In this document: piece after piece, positions 1-5,532 of the stretch
How positions within the stretch are numbered: the first letter of the stretch is position 1
Layout: every line of letters starts with the position of its first letter
Assembly (NCBI GenBank): GCA_021796315.1
Contig: JAJYOH010000226.1
Span: forward strand, 1-8,687
DNA: 8,687 nt
Direction: 5' to 3'
Source of the DNA: Chloroflexota bacterium
GTDB lineage: Bacteria > Chloroflexota > Anaerolineae > Anaerolineales > Villigracilaceae
The notes under the pieces: model-generated
Told to the model about the DNA's origin: nothing
Databases searched by the model: none
The model's input: only the letters and a program-made list of their open reading frames with translations
Made by a program: the position numbers and the translations under genes

Positions 1-105
1 ATTCTGTACACGGATTGAACGGATTCCACAGAATCTCACGGAAAAGCCTTTTAAAAAATCCGCGTTGACCTGTGTCCGTCCGTGTAATCCGTGTTCAAAA
101 GGTTT
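1..105. repeat. imperfect inverted repeat, probable dispersed intergenic element
   Basis: The left edge holds a long imperfect inverted repeat. ACACGGATT at 8-16 pairs with AATCCGTGT at 86-94, and CACAG at 27-31 pairs with CTGTG at 70-74. The stretches between them match partly (ACGGA at 19-23 against TCCGT at 75-79). The loop of about 38 bases contains an A-rich run. Variants of CCGTGTAATCCGTG are, as far as I recall, common intergenic repeats in some environmental bacterial genomes, so I read this as a copy of a dispersed element. It is not a rho-independent terminator, because the stem is broken and no T-run follows on either strand. It may extend left of the window. Confidence 0.6.
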
Positions 106-196
106 AATCACGGCGATTCCCAATGAACCAAAATTTTACGAGCAACACCTGTGATCGATCTCAGTTTTTGTTGGGTTATATTTGCTCGATCGTTAC
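106..196. other. spacer downstream of the response regulator, no gene seen
   Basis: I see no coding potential here. A 7-base inverted repeat, GGTTATA at 174-180 and TATAACC at 198-204, spans the regulator's stop codon with a 17-base loop. It is short and has no T-run downstream in the direction of transcription, so I do not call it a terminator. Confidence 0.4.
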
Positions 197-811
197 TTAT
201 AACCAGCCTTTAGCCTTTGCGAATTGTGCGGCTTCCATTCGATTGTGCGCATTGAGCTTTTGAATAGCCGCAGAAATATGATTGCGGACAGTGCCTTCTG
301 AAAGATAAAGTTGCGTGGCAATATCTGTAATGTTGGCTCCCTCCAGCGATGCTCTCAATACATCACGCTCACGAGGGGTGAGTGGATTATCTCCATCGCT
401 CAAGGCTGATAAAGCAAGGTCGGGATCGACGACTCTTTCGCCGCCCATTACGCGCCGGATCGCGACTGCCAGTTGGTCTGCCGGTGCATCCTTGAGCAAA
501 AAACCAACGGCGCCGCTTTCCATGGCCTGGCGCAAATATCCGCTGCGACCAAAGGTGGTGAGAATTACGATTTTGCAGGAAGGCAGGCTTTTGTGCAATG
601 CCTGGGCCGCGCTCAAGCCATCGCCGCCGGGCATTTCAATATCCAACAGAGCCACATCGGGGTGGGAAGACAGCGCAACCGATAACACTTCATCGCCGCG
701 CGAAATTTCAGCGACAACTTCCAAATCATCTTCGAGGCGCAAGAGTGCAGACAAAGCGCCGCGTACCATGGCTTGATCTTCGGCCAGCAAGATTCGGATT
801 TTTGCCTTCAT
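197..811 (-). CDS. NarL/FixJ-family response regulator (DesR-like)
   Basis: This is a complete 204-residue two-component response regulator, a usual length for the NarL/DesR group. The receiver domain (about 5-122) has the acidic pair E11/D12, the phospho-acceptor D57 in LLDIEMPGGDG, the conserved Thr at T85/T86 and K107 in LLKD. The LuxR-type helix-turn-helix (about 143-204) starts with LTPRERDVL and contains the recognition helix SEGTVRNHISAAIQKL. It should act in the cytoplasm as a phosphorylation-dependent DNA-binding dimer. The ATG at 811-809 overlaps the TGA of the upstream kinase remnant (ATGA), and GGAGG sits four bases before it, so the two genes were translationally coupled. All key residues are kept although its partner kinase is reduced to a fragment. 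Phosphorylation would then need another kinase or a small donor. The target genes are unknown. Confidence 0.93.
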   Translation of the reverse strand: MKAKIRILLAEDQAMVRGALSALLRLEDDLEVVAEISRGDEVLSVALSSHPDVALLDIEMPGGDGLSAAQALHKSLPSCKIVILTTFGRSGYLRQAMESGAVGFLLKDAPADQLAVAIRRVMGGERVVDPDLALSALSDGDNPLTPRERDVLRASLEGANITDIATQLYLSEGTVRNHISAAIQKLNAHNRMEAAQFAKAKGWL

Positions 812-1041
812 CGCGCCTCCACAGTTGGATCGTTCTTGGTGGGGATTTCAACCATGAGACGAAAACCGACTCTGCCCGATGTTGGGAATGCTCCAGCTTC
901 GATTCGGCCTCCTCGTCCGGCGACCCGCTCTGCAAGTCCGGAAAGACCGCTTCCCATCCGGACCTGTGAATTGTCTCCGCGTGGATAACCATCATTGCTG
1001 ACTTCGGCGCGGGCGACCTCATCGGTGGAGGATATCCGATA
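808..1041 (-). pseudogene. C-terminal remnant of a NarL-partner sensor histidine kinase
   Basis: The frame ending in TGA at 810-808 encodes about 75 residues that match the end of a HATPase domain of the DesK/NarX type. They comprise a beta strand leading to SNDG (G1-like), then GSGLSGLAERVAGRGGRIEAG (G2 box and following helix), then GFRLMVEIPT (last strand). The N box, the phospho-acceptor His region and all sensor or membrane segments are missing. Upstream the frame stays open only to a TGA at 1140-1138, and the residues encoded by about 1137-1042 do not look like a kinase. The only start candidate I see is a TTG at 1134-1132 inside a palindrome. Only about 220 bases separate this from livM, too few for a kinase N-terminus in any frame. 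I infer a deletion or recombination breakpoint near 1040. An assembly misjoin is the main alternative. The 4-base overlap with the regulator shows that this was its cognate kinase. Confidence 0.8.
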
Positions 1042-1261
1042 TTTTCTTCGCAGTATAGTCAGGAGAGATGGACACAGGAAGTGAAGCCTGTTGTGATTAA
1101 TCGATGATAAAGATGGCAGAAACAACCATGACAATTGTCATGGCGCGTTCCTGCCTTCAATTCAGGCTAATTTACTTGTGTGAAATGGGGAGTGCCAAAT
1201 GGCGAGGTTCTTTGAAACTGGTTTTGGCCAGGCTGGTTCCCTAACGCTGATTTTAAGTTTT
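1042..1261. other. spacer between livM and the kinase remnant
   Basis: About 220 bases with no convincing gene in any frame. It contains the 18-base palindrome at 1126-1143, an 8-base palindrome GATTAATC at 1095-1102 that may be chance, and a direct repeat AACCAG in minus-strand reading near 1222-1240. I found no strong stem followed by a T-run after livM, so where the liv transcript ends is not evident. A promoter for the regulator could lie here: minus-strand TTGTCA at 1134-1129 and TATCAT further down resemble -35 and -10 boxes. The spacing of about 19 bases is poor, so I do not call it. Confidence 0.5.
1126..1143. promoter_or_regulatory. perfect 18-bp palindrome, candidate operator
   Basis: CCATGACAATTGTCATGG reads identically on both strands over all 18 bases, with the core ATGACAATTGTCAT. 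There is no loop, so it is a better protein-binding dyad than an RNA hairpin. It lies about 85 bases before the kinase remnant and 118 bases after livM, where a promoter of the two-component pair would be expected. NarL/LuxR-type regulators bind as dimers to short dyads, so the adjacent response regulator is the natural candidate (inference). Whether the site regulates anything now is unknown. Confidence 0.5.
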
Positions 1262-2314
1262 TCACTTGGAAAGATTGAAAATCTCCAACAATCTTTGCCA
1301 GCCTTGCCTGACTTGTAATGACTTCATTCTCCATGTCCCCACGATCCCAAAAGGGACAAATAATACAAAGACCACATAGATCGCGCCATTGACAAGACTT
1401 GCGCTCTCGCCGATATAACGCCGCAGGCCAAAGTCCAGCAAACGATAGACAACCGCACCGATCAGCGATCCGCTGAGTGTGCCGACGCCGCCGATCAACA
1501 CGATCAATAATGCGGTTACGGTAAAGCCAAGGTCAGCCACGTTGGGACTAACAATGGGCTGGTACAGTGCATGCAAAGTTCCAGCCAAAGCGGCGGTCAA
1601 GGATGATAGCGTCAGAGCAGCGAGTTTGAATACAAAAGTGTTGTAGCCCAGCATTTTTGCTCGCCCTTCATTTTCACGGATGGCGACACACACACGTCCG
1701 GTTGGGGAATTGAGAAAACGCTGATAGAGAAAATAAAACAGGAAAAGAATGATCATCGCCACAAAATAAAAGCGCAATCGTTCCGTTGCCGGGTTGATAA
1801 ATTCGGGAACGATCATGCCCTGCAAACCCACGTCGGCGCCGGTGTACTTTCCCACTTCGCTCGACATGATCACGATGTGGAAGACCGAAGCCATGCCCAG
1901 AGTGACCAATGCGAAGGTGATTCCCTTGACGCGCGGTAATACCAGTCCGAACAGAAAAGCCTGAATGATGGAAGCCAGAAAAACAAGGCCAATAACCGCA
2001 GGCAAAGCGAGACCAAAATTCTTGATGGCGATCCCTGTTAGATAAGCGCCCACAGCAAAGAACATCGCATGTCCAAATGAAAGCAGGCCGGTAACGCCGA
2101 AGATCAGGTCGTAGCTAAGCGCATAGAGTGCCAGAATAAAAATCTCGATGGCCAGCCCCTCGATAAATTTCGAGACGCCGCCTTCATTTATCCAGACAGC
2201 TGCAGGCGATGTCCCCTCTAACAGGCCAATAATGAAGGGCAGTAATGCCAACGCCAAAATCGTGATGAGCATGGCCCGGTTGTTCCGAAAAAAGGGAAAA
2301 GAAGTTTTCTTCAT
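1262..2314 (-). CDS. livM: branched-chain amino acid type ABC transporter permease LivM
   Basis: This 350-residue integral membrane protein is the second permease of a LIV/HAAT importer and is close to the usual LivM length. Hydrophobic segments run through most of it (about 14-32, 52-74, 82-97, 102-126, 132-150, 180-197, 228-250, 262-285, 308-326). Diagnostic stretches are GLLSFGHAMFF (76-86), TGADVGLQGM (158-167) and the cytoplasmic EAA-like loop SPTGRVCVAIRENEGRAKMLG (about 203-223), which should contact an ATPase. GGVGTLSGSLIGA lies at 275-287. The ATG at 2314 follows the livH stop by two bases, and AAGGA just upstream lies inside the end of livH, so the pair is translationally coupled. 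It is the last gene of the block. The substrate cannot be read from the sequence. Confidence 0.95.
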   Translation of the reverse strand: MKKTSFPFFRNNRAMLITILALALLPFIIGLLEGTSPAAVWINEGGVSKFIEGLAIEIFILALYALSYDLIFGVTGLLSFGHAMFFAVGAYLTGIAIKNFGLALPAVIGLVFLASIIQAFLFGLVLPRVKGITFALVTLGMASVFHIVIMSSEVGKYTGADVGLQGMIVPEFINPATERLRFYFVAMIILFLFYFLYQRFLNSPTGRVCVAIRENEGRAKMLGYNTFVFKLAALTLSSLTAALAGTLHALYQPIVSPNVADLGFTVTALLIVLIGGVGTLSGSLIGAVVYRLLDFGLRRYIGESASLVNGAIYVVFVLFVPFGIVGTWRMKSLQVRQGWQRLLEIFNLSK

Positions 2315-2316
2315 GT

Positions 2317-3864
2317 TTATTCCTTTTTTCCGAGCAGGCCATTGGGAAGGATCAACAGGACGATGACCATAAGCAGCACTGTCGAAGCCGGGACAATCGG
2401 AGGCGTGGGTTTGAGCACAATATCCGTAAACGGGATCGAGATGCCGATCTGTCCGTATTTGATGATGAACTGCTGGATCAGACCGACCAATAATGAACCG
2501 AGCGCCGCGCCGGGATAACTGGTCAGCCCGCCGATGGCGAGGGCGATCAGGGCGTTGAGCAGGAGACTCTCGCCCATCGCATTCGAAAGTCCCGTGGACG
2601 GAGCCGCAAGCACGCCGCCCAAGGCCGCAAGTCCCACGCCCAATGCAAAGACCATCGTGAACACACGCCGCACGTTAATGCCCAGCGCTTCGACCATTTC
2701 GCGGTCCTGCACGCCCGCGCGGATGACCATGCCCAGCCGCGTACGTTGGAGCAAAATCCAGACCCCGATCAAAACCAGCAGGCCGACCAGCGGGATGAAA
2801 ATCTCGTTGTACACGCGCACGCGCCCATCGAATAACAGGATCGTCGAGCAATGATTCTGCCACCAGGATGAAAAACCTGTAGCCGGGCAACCCGCGCCGG
2901 AACCGTTGAACATGGTCGGCTTTGGCATGACAAACTCCGGCCGCCCCCAAATGGCCTGCACGATCTGAACGCCGATCGCGCTGAGTCCGATCGTCAGCAT
3001 GAGCTGGTAGATGGGGCGGCTGTATAACGGGCGGATGAGAGTCGATTCCATCAGCGCGCCCAGCCCGGCGCCGCTTAATGTTGCAACGAGTATTGCGATT
3101 AAGAACAACCAATTCGTGTTGAGGCTCGTCAGGAAATTCGTCAAGGTATCGTTGAACACAAAGCAAGTCAATCCGATCAAAAGTAATAATGCGAAACCTG
3201 CAAAATTGCGCCATGTCAAATGCACGGGCCGTTGCATAGATTGATCGAAAAGAGAAAGGCTGAATGAACCGATCAGGCTTGCAAGGAGCAGCCCTAAAAT
3301 CGCAAAGGCCGGAGTGATCTGATCGAAGGCAACCGTCGGTGCAGGCAGGCGCGTACCTTGATCGGCCATGAAGGAATACGTGACGGGACTCTGGGCGTAA
3401 TTGTCAAGGTTCCAGACGGCAATCGGATATCGAGGCAGGATGAAGACGAAGAGCAGGATGGAGACGAGCATCAAAGCCCAGGGCAGGATCCGTTTCATAC
3501 TTAAGCCGAGCCGGATTCGGGTGGAAAGATGCGGGTACACATCCCGAAGCATGAATCCGCTAAAGACCAAAGCGAGAGGAGTCAGCAAATCCACGAAGGT
3601 ATCCGGTCGGACGTAAACGCTCCAGCCGATGTAAGCGCCGATCATGAACAGCGTGCCGTGCGCGAGGTTGAGCACGTCGAGCAGGCCGAAGATCAGCGAG
3701 AAGCCCGAAGCAACCAGGAAGGTGACCGCGCCGACTGACAGGCCGCGCAACAAAGTAATGATGAAATCCTGCGCGCCCATGCCTTGCGCGGAGGCGATGA
3801 AAAATGCGGTGATGGCGGCGAGTGTGATGAGGAGCACGAGGTTTTTTCGGAGGAATGTGTTCAT
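2317..3864 (-). CDS. livH: branched-chain amino acid type ABC transporter permease LivH, enlarged
   Basis: This is the first permease of the importer. The core is clear: hydrophobic N-terminus (11-28), GLSVGAVTFLVASGFSLIFG (41-60), the LivH hallmark NLAHG (66-70), STLIRPLYSRP (274-284), LTIGLSAIGVQ (290-300), the EAA-like loop RTRLGMVIRAGVQDREMVEALGI (374-396) and AIGGLTSYPGAALGSLLVG (443-461). At 515 residues it is far longer than the usual ~290-310. About 170 residues (82-252) are inserted between NLAHG/TM3 and the next core helix, with hydrophobic stretches near 92-106, 127-144, 184-205 and 219-238 and an aromatic-rich loop at 145-182. A second, smaller insertion (about 312-350) has C326 and C339. 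The frame is intact, so this is not a frameshift artefact. Start ATG at 3864 has AGGA seven bases before it, directly beside the hairpin at 3876-3902. Confidence 0.93.
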   Translation of the reverse strand: MNTFLRKNLVLLITLAAITAFFIASAQGMGAQDFIITLLRGLSVGAVTFLVASGFSLIFGLLDVLNLAHGTLFMIGAYIGWSVYVRPDTFVDLLTPLALVFSGFMLRDVYPHLSTRIRLGLSMKRILPWALMLVSILLFVFILPRYPIAVWNLDNYAQSPVTYSFMADQGTRLPAPTVAFDQITPAFAILGLLLASLIGSFSLSLFDQSMQRPVHLTWRNFAGFALLLLIGLTCFVFNDTLTNFLTSLNTNWLFLIAILVATLSGAGLGALMESTLIRPLYSRPIYQLMLTIGLSAIGVQIVQAIWGRPEFVMPKPTMFNGSGAGCPATGFSSWWQNHCSTILLFDGRVRVYNEIFIPLVGLLVLIGVWILLQRTRLGMVIRAGVQDREMVEALGINVRRVFTMVFALGVGLAALGGVLAAPSTGLSNAMGESLLLNALIALAIGGLTSYPGAALGSLLVGLIQQFIIKYGQIGISIPFTDIVLKPTPPIVPASTVLLMVIVLLILPNGLLGKKE

Positions 3865-3875
3865 ATATTTTTCCT

Positions 3876-3902
3876 GTGGCGCAAAATGGAATTTTGCGCT
3901 AC
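3876..3902. repeat. 12-bp-arm hairpin containing the livF stop and abutting the livH ribosome site
   Basis: GTGGCGCAAAAT (3876-3887) and ATTTTGCGCTAC (3891-3902) are inverted copies with a single mismatch and a 3-base loop. On the minus-strand transcript the livF TAG (3901-3899) lies within the first arm, and the AGGAA ribosome site of livH begins on the very next base after the second arm. No T-run follows, so it is not a typical terminator. It could be a small dispersed repeat or an RNA element that tunes livH translation or protects RNA ends. Confidence 0.65.
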
Positions 3903-4603
3903 GCCGCCCCGAGATAACGATGAATGGTGGCCTGGTCTTTGATAAGCTCCGCCATTAAGCCTGATTTGACGGAGCGGCCTTCTTCGATAATGACATAATA
4001 TTCGGCGAGCTGGCTTGCCACGAGAAAGTTCTGCTCGACCAGCACGATGGTCGCGTCTTTGGACAATTGACGGATCGCAGACATCATGTGTTCGATGATG
4101 ACCGGCGCAAGACCTTCGCTGGGCTCGTCGATCAGCAACAGGGAATTATCGGCGACGAGCGCGCGGGCAATGGCGAGCATCTGCTGCTGTCCGCCTGAGA
4201 GACTCGTGCCGGGCAAAGCAATGAGACGTTTGAGATCGGGGAAGAGTTGGAAGATAAAATCCCGTTTGCGATCCAGGTCGCCTTTTTTGCGTTCGGCGAG
4301 TTTGAGGTTTTCTTCCACATTCAAATCACGGAAGATGGCGCGGTGCTCGGGAACAAATCCGATGCCGAGCGCGGCAATGTCGAAGGAGCGCATTCCATTT
4401 ACTTCACGGCCATCAAAAACGACTTTGCCCTGACGAGGCGGCGCCAGCCCGATGATGGATTTGAGGGTGGTGGTCTTGCCCGCGCCATTGCGTCCGAGCA
4501 GGGCCGTGATCGATCCCTTCGGCACGCGCACGCTCACGCCCTGTAAAATATGATACTGGCCGATGAAGGTGTGGATGTCTTGAACGTCGAGGATGGTATC
4601 CAT
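3899..4603 (-). CDS. livF: branched-chain amino acid type ABC transporter ATPase LivF
   Basis: This 234-residue cytoplasmic ATPase has the usual LivF length. In order it has Walker A GRNGAGKT (37-44), the Q-loop region VPEHRAIF (84-91, with Glu where most ABC ATPases have Gln), DLNVEENL (93-100), the signature LSGGQQQ (135-141), Walker B LLLIDEP (155-161) and VEQN (189-192) in place of the usual switch His. The Glu and Gln substitutions are characteristic of LivF, not defects, and separate it from LivG. It should pair with LivG to drive LivH/LivM. The start at 4603 fits: GAGG lies four bases upstream. That motif is part of the palindrome GAGGCCTC, which might partly mask it. The stop codon is inside a hairpin repeat. 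Confidence 0.95.
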   Translation of the reverse strand: MDTILDVQDIHTFIGQYHILQGVSVRVPKGSITALLGRNGAGKTTTLKSIIGLAPPRQGKVVFDGREVNGMRSFDIAALGIGFVPEHRAIFRDLNVEENLKLAERKKGDLDRKRDFIFQLFPDLKRLIALPGTSLSGGQQQMLAIARALVADNSLLLIDEPSEGLAPVIIEHMMSAIRQLSKDATIVLVEQNFLVASQLAEYYVIIEEGRSVKSGLMAELIKDQATIHRYLGAA

Positions 4604-4615
4604 GAGGCCTCAGTT

Positions 4616-4682
4616 CAGCGGGAAGTGGGTAGTGAGAAGTGGGTAGTTTTCCTGCACACCGTCCACTGACCACTTCCCGCTG
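4616..4682. repeat. GGGAAGTGG-type inverted repeat between livG and livF
   Basis: CAGCGGGAAGTGGGTAGTG (4616-4634) is repeated inverted at 4664-4682, with 13 perfect outer bases, two mismatches and four further matches. GAAGTGGGTAGT is also repeated in tandem at 4622-4633 and 4636-4647. The element fills most of the 82-base spacer. It shares GGGAAGTGG and AACTACCCAC (in opposite orientation) with the element at 7806-7860, so both belong to one repeat family. No T-run follows the stem. Confidence 0.7.
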
Positions 4683-4685
4683 TTC

Positions 4686-5456
4686 TCATACATTCAACTC
4701 ATACAAGCCGCCAAGATAGGCAACCTGCACTTCCTGGTTTGCGGCGATCTCGGCTGGCTTCCCTTCGGCCAGCACTTTGCCCTGGTGCATCACGGTGATG
4801 ACATCCGATACGCTCATGACCACGTTCATGTTATGTTCCACCAGCATGACAGTTTTATTTCCCGCCTTTTGAATATCCTGAATCAGCGCGATCAATTCAG
4901 GGACCTGCTCGGAGGCCATGCCCGCGGTCGGTTCATCCAGCAGGAGGACTTCGGGGTCGGGGGCCAGGATCATGCCGAGTTCGAGCTTGCGTTGGTCGCC
5001 GTGCGGAAGCGTGCGGGCGGGGGTCTGGGCGCGTTCTTTTAATCCGACCTTCTCGATCACCTGCCAGGTGCGCTCTTCGTATTTCCTGAAATGCGAAGCC
5101 TCCTTCCAAAACTTGAAGTTGTCGCTTCCGAGCGACTGCGAGGCGAGACGGATATTTTCAAAGACAGTCAGGTTTGGGAAGATATTTGTGATCTGGAAGG
5201 AACGCCCGATGCCATAATGGATCATGCGATGAACAGGCTGATGAGTCAGATCGTTGCCTTTGAAAATGACTTTGCCGCCGGTCGGTTCGACGTTGCCGCT
5301 CAATAAATTAAAGAACGTGGTTTTCCCCGCCCCGTTCGGACCGATGATGGCGTGCAAAGAGTTCCTGCGGACTTTGAGGCTGACGTTGTCCACCGCGACC
5401 AGCGCGCCAAATTGTTTGGATAGATTGAGGGTTTCGATAATAATGTCGTTGTCCAT
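4686..5456 (-). CDS. livG: branched-chain amino acid type ABC transporter ATPase LivG
   Basis: This 256-residue cytoplasmic ATPase has the length and architecture of LivG. It shows Walker A GPNGAGKT (39-46), Q-loop RSFQ (85-88), the stretch TNIFPNLTVFENI (90-102), Walker B LLLDEP (171-176) and switch His H208 in VEHNM. The signature reads LPHGDQRKLEL (150-160). LivG proteins normally carry LSYGDQ or similar, so the -GDQ- form is of family type, and the Pro-His before it is a mild deviation. The C-terminal tail AYLGG is typical of the family. It couples ATP hydrolysis to transport together with LivF. The start at 5456 has only a weak GGA upstream, and I see no better ATG in the alignment. It follows the binding protein gene by 76 bases that contain a strong hairpin. 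Confidence 0.95.
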   Translation of the reverse strand: MDNDIIIETLNLSKQFGALVAVDNVSLKVRRNSLHAIIGPNGAGKTTFFNLLSGNVEPTGGKVIFKGNDLTHQPVHRMIHYGIGRSFQITNIFPNLTVFENIRLASQSLGSDNFKFWKEASHFRKYEERTWQVIEKVGLKERAQTPARTLPHGDQRKLELGMILAPDPEVLLLDEPTAGMASEQVPELIALIQDIQKAGNKTVMLVEHNMNVVMSVSDVITVMHQGKVLAEGKPAEIAANQEVQVAYLGGLYELNV

Positions 5457-5475
5457 CGGGCCGTCCAGTTTGCAG

Positions 5476-5512
5476 TCAGTCCCTAAAGGTCTCCAAGACC
5501 TTTAGGGACTGA
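5476..5512. repeat. perfect 17-bp-arm hairpin between binding protein gene and livG
   Basis: TCAGTCCCTAAAGGTCT (5476-5492) and AGACCTTTAGGGACTGA (5496-5512) are perfect inverted copies around a CCA loop. It sits 21 bases after the binding protein stop codon and 20 bases before the livG start. There is no T-run after the stem in minus-strand reading, so I do not call it a rho-independent terminator. It could stabilise the 3' end of the binding protein transcript or partly block read-through, giving more binding protein than transporter. It could also be a dispersed mobile-type palindrome. Confidence 0.8.
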
Positions 5513-5532
5513 TTCTATTAAGGATTTGCGAT

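Noticed and set aside
174..204. Inverted repeat GGTTATA/TATAACC as a terminator of the regulator gene
   Set aside because: The stem is only 7 A/T-rich pairs, the loop is 17 bases, it overlaps the stop codon and no T-run follows.
315..776. 153-residue open frame on the plus strand opposite the response regulator
   Set aside because: It lies wholly inside a well-supported regulator gene in another frame, has no recognisable domain and a Ser/Arg-rich composition typical of antisense frames.
808..1134. A 108-residue gene starting at the TTG at 1134
   Set aside because: The first ~32 residues do not resemble any kinase segment and the start lies in the palindrome. I treat only the part from about 1041 as the remnant of a kinase gene.
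4032..4354. LivF lacking the Q-loop Gln and switch His, as a degenerate ATPase
   Set aside because: VPEGR-like and VEQN forms are normal in LivF proteins; Walker A, signature and Walker B are intact.
4616..4682. CRISPR-like array because of repeated GAAGTGGGTAGT units
   Set aside because: Only two tandem units without regular spacers, and they form part of an inverted repeat.
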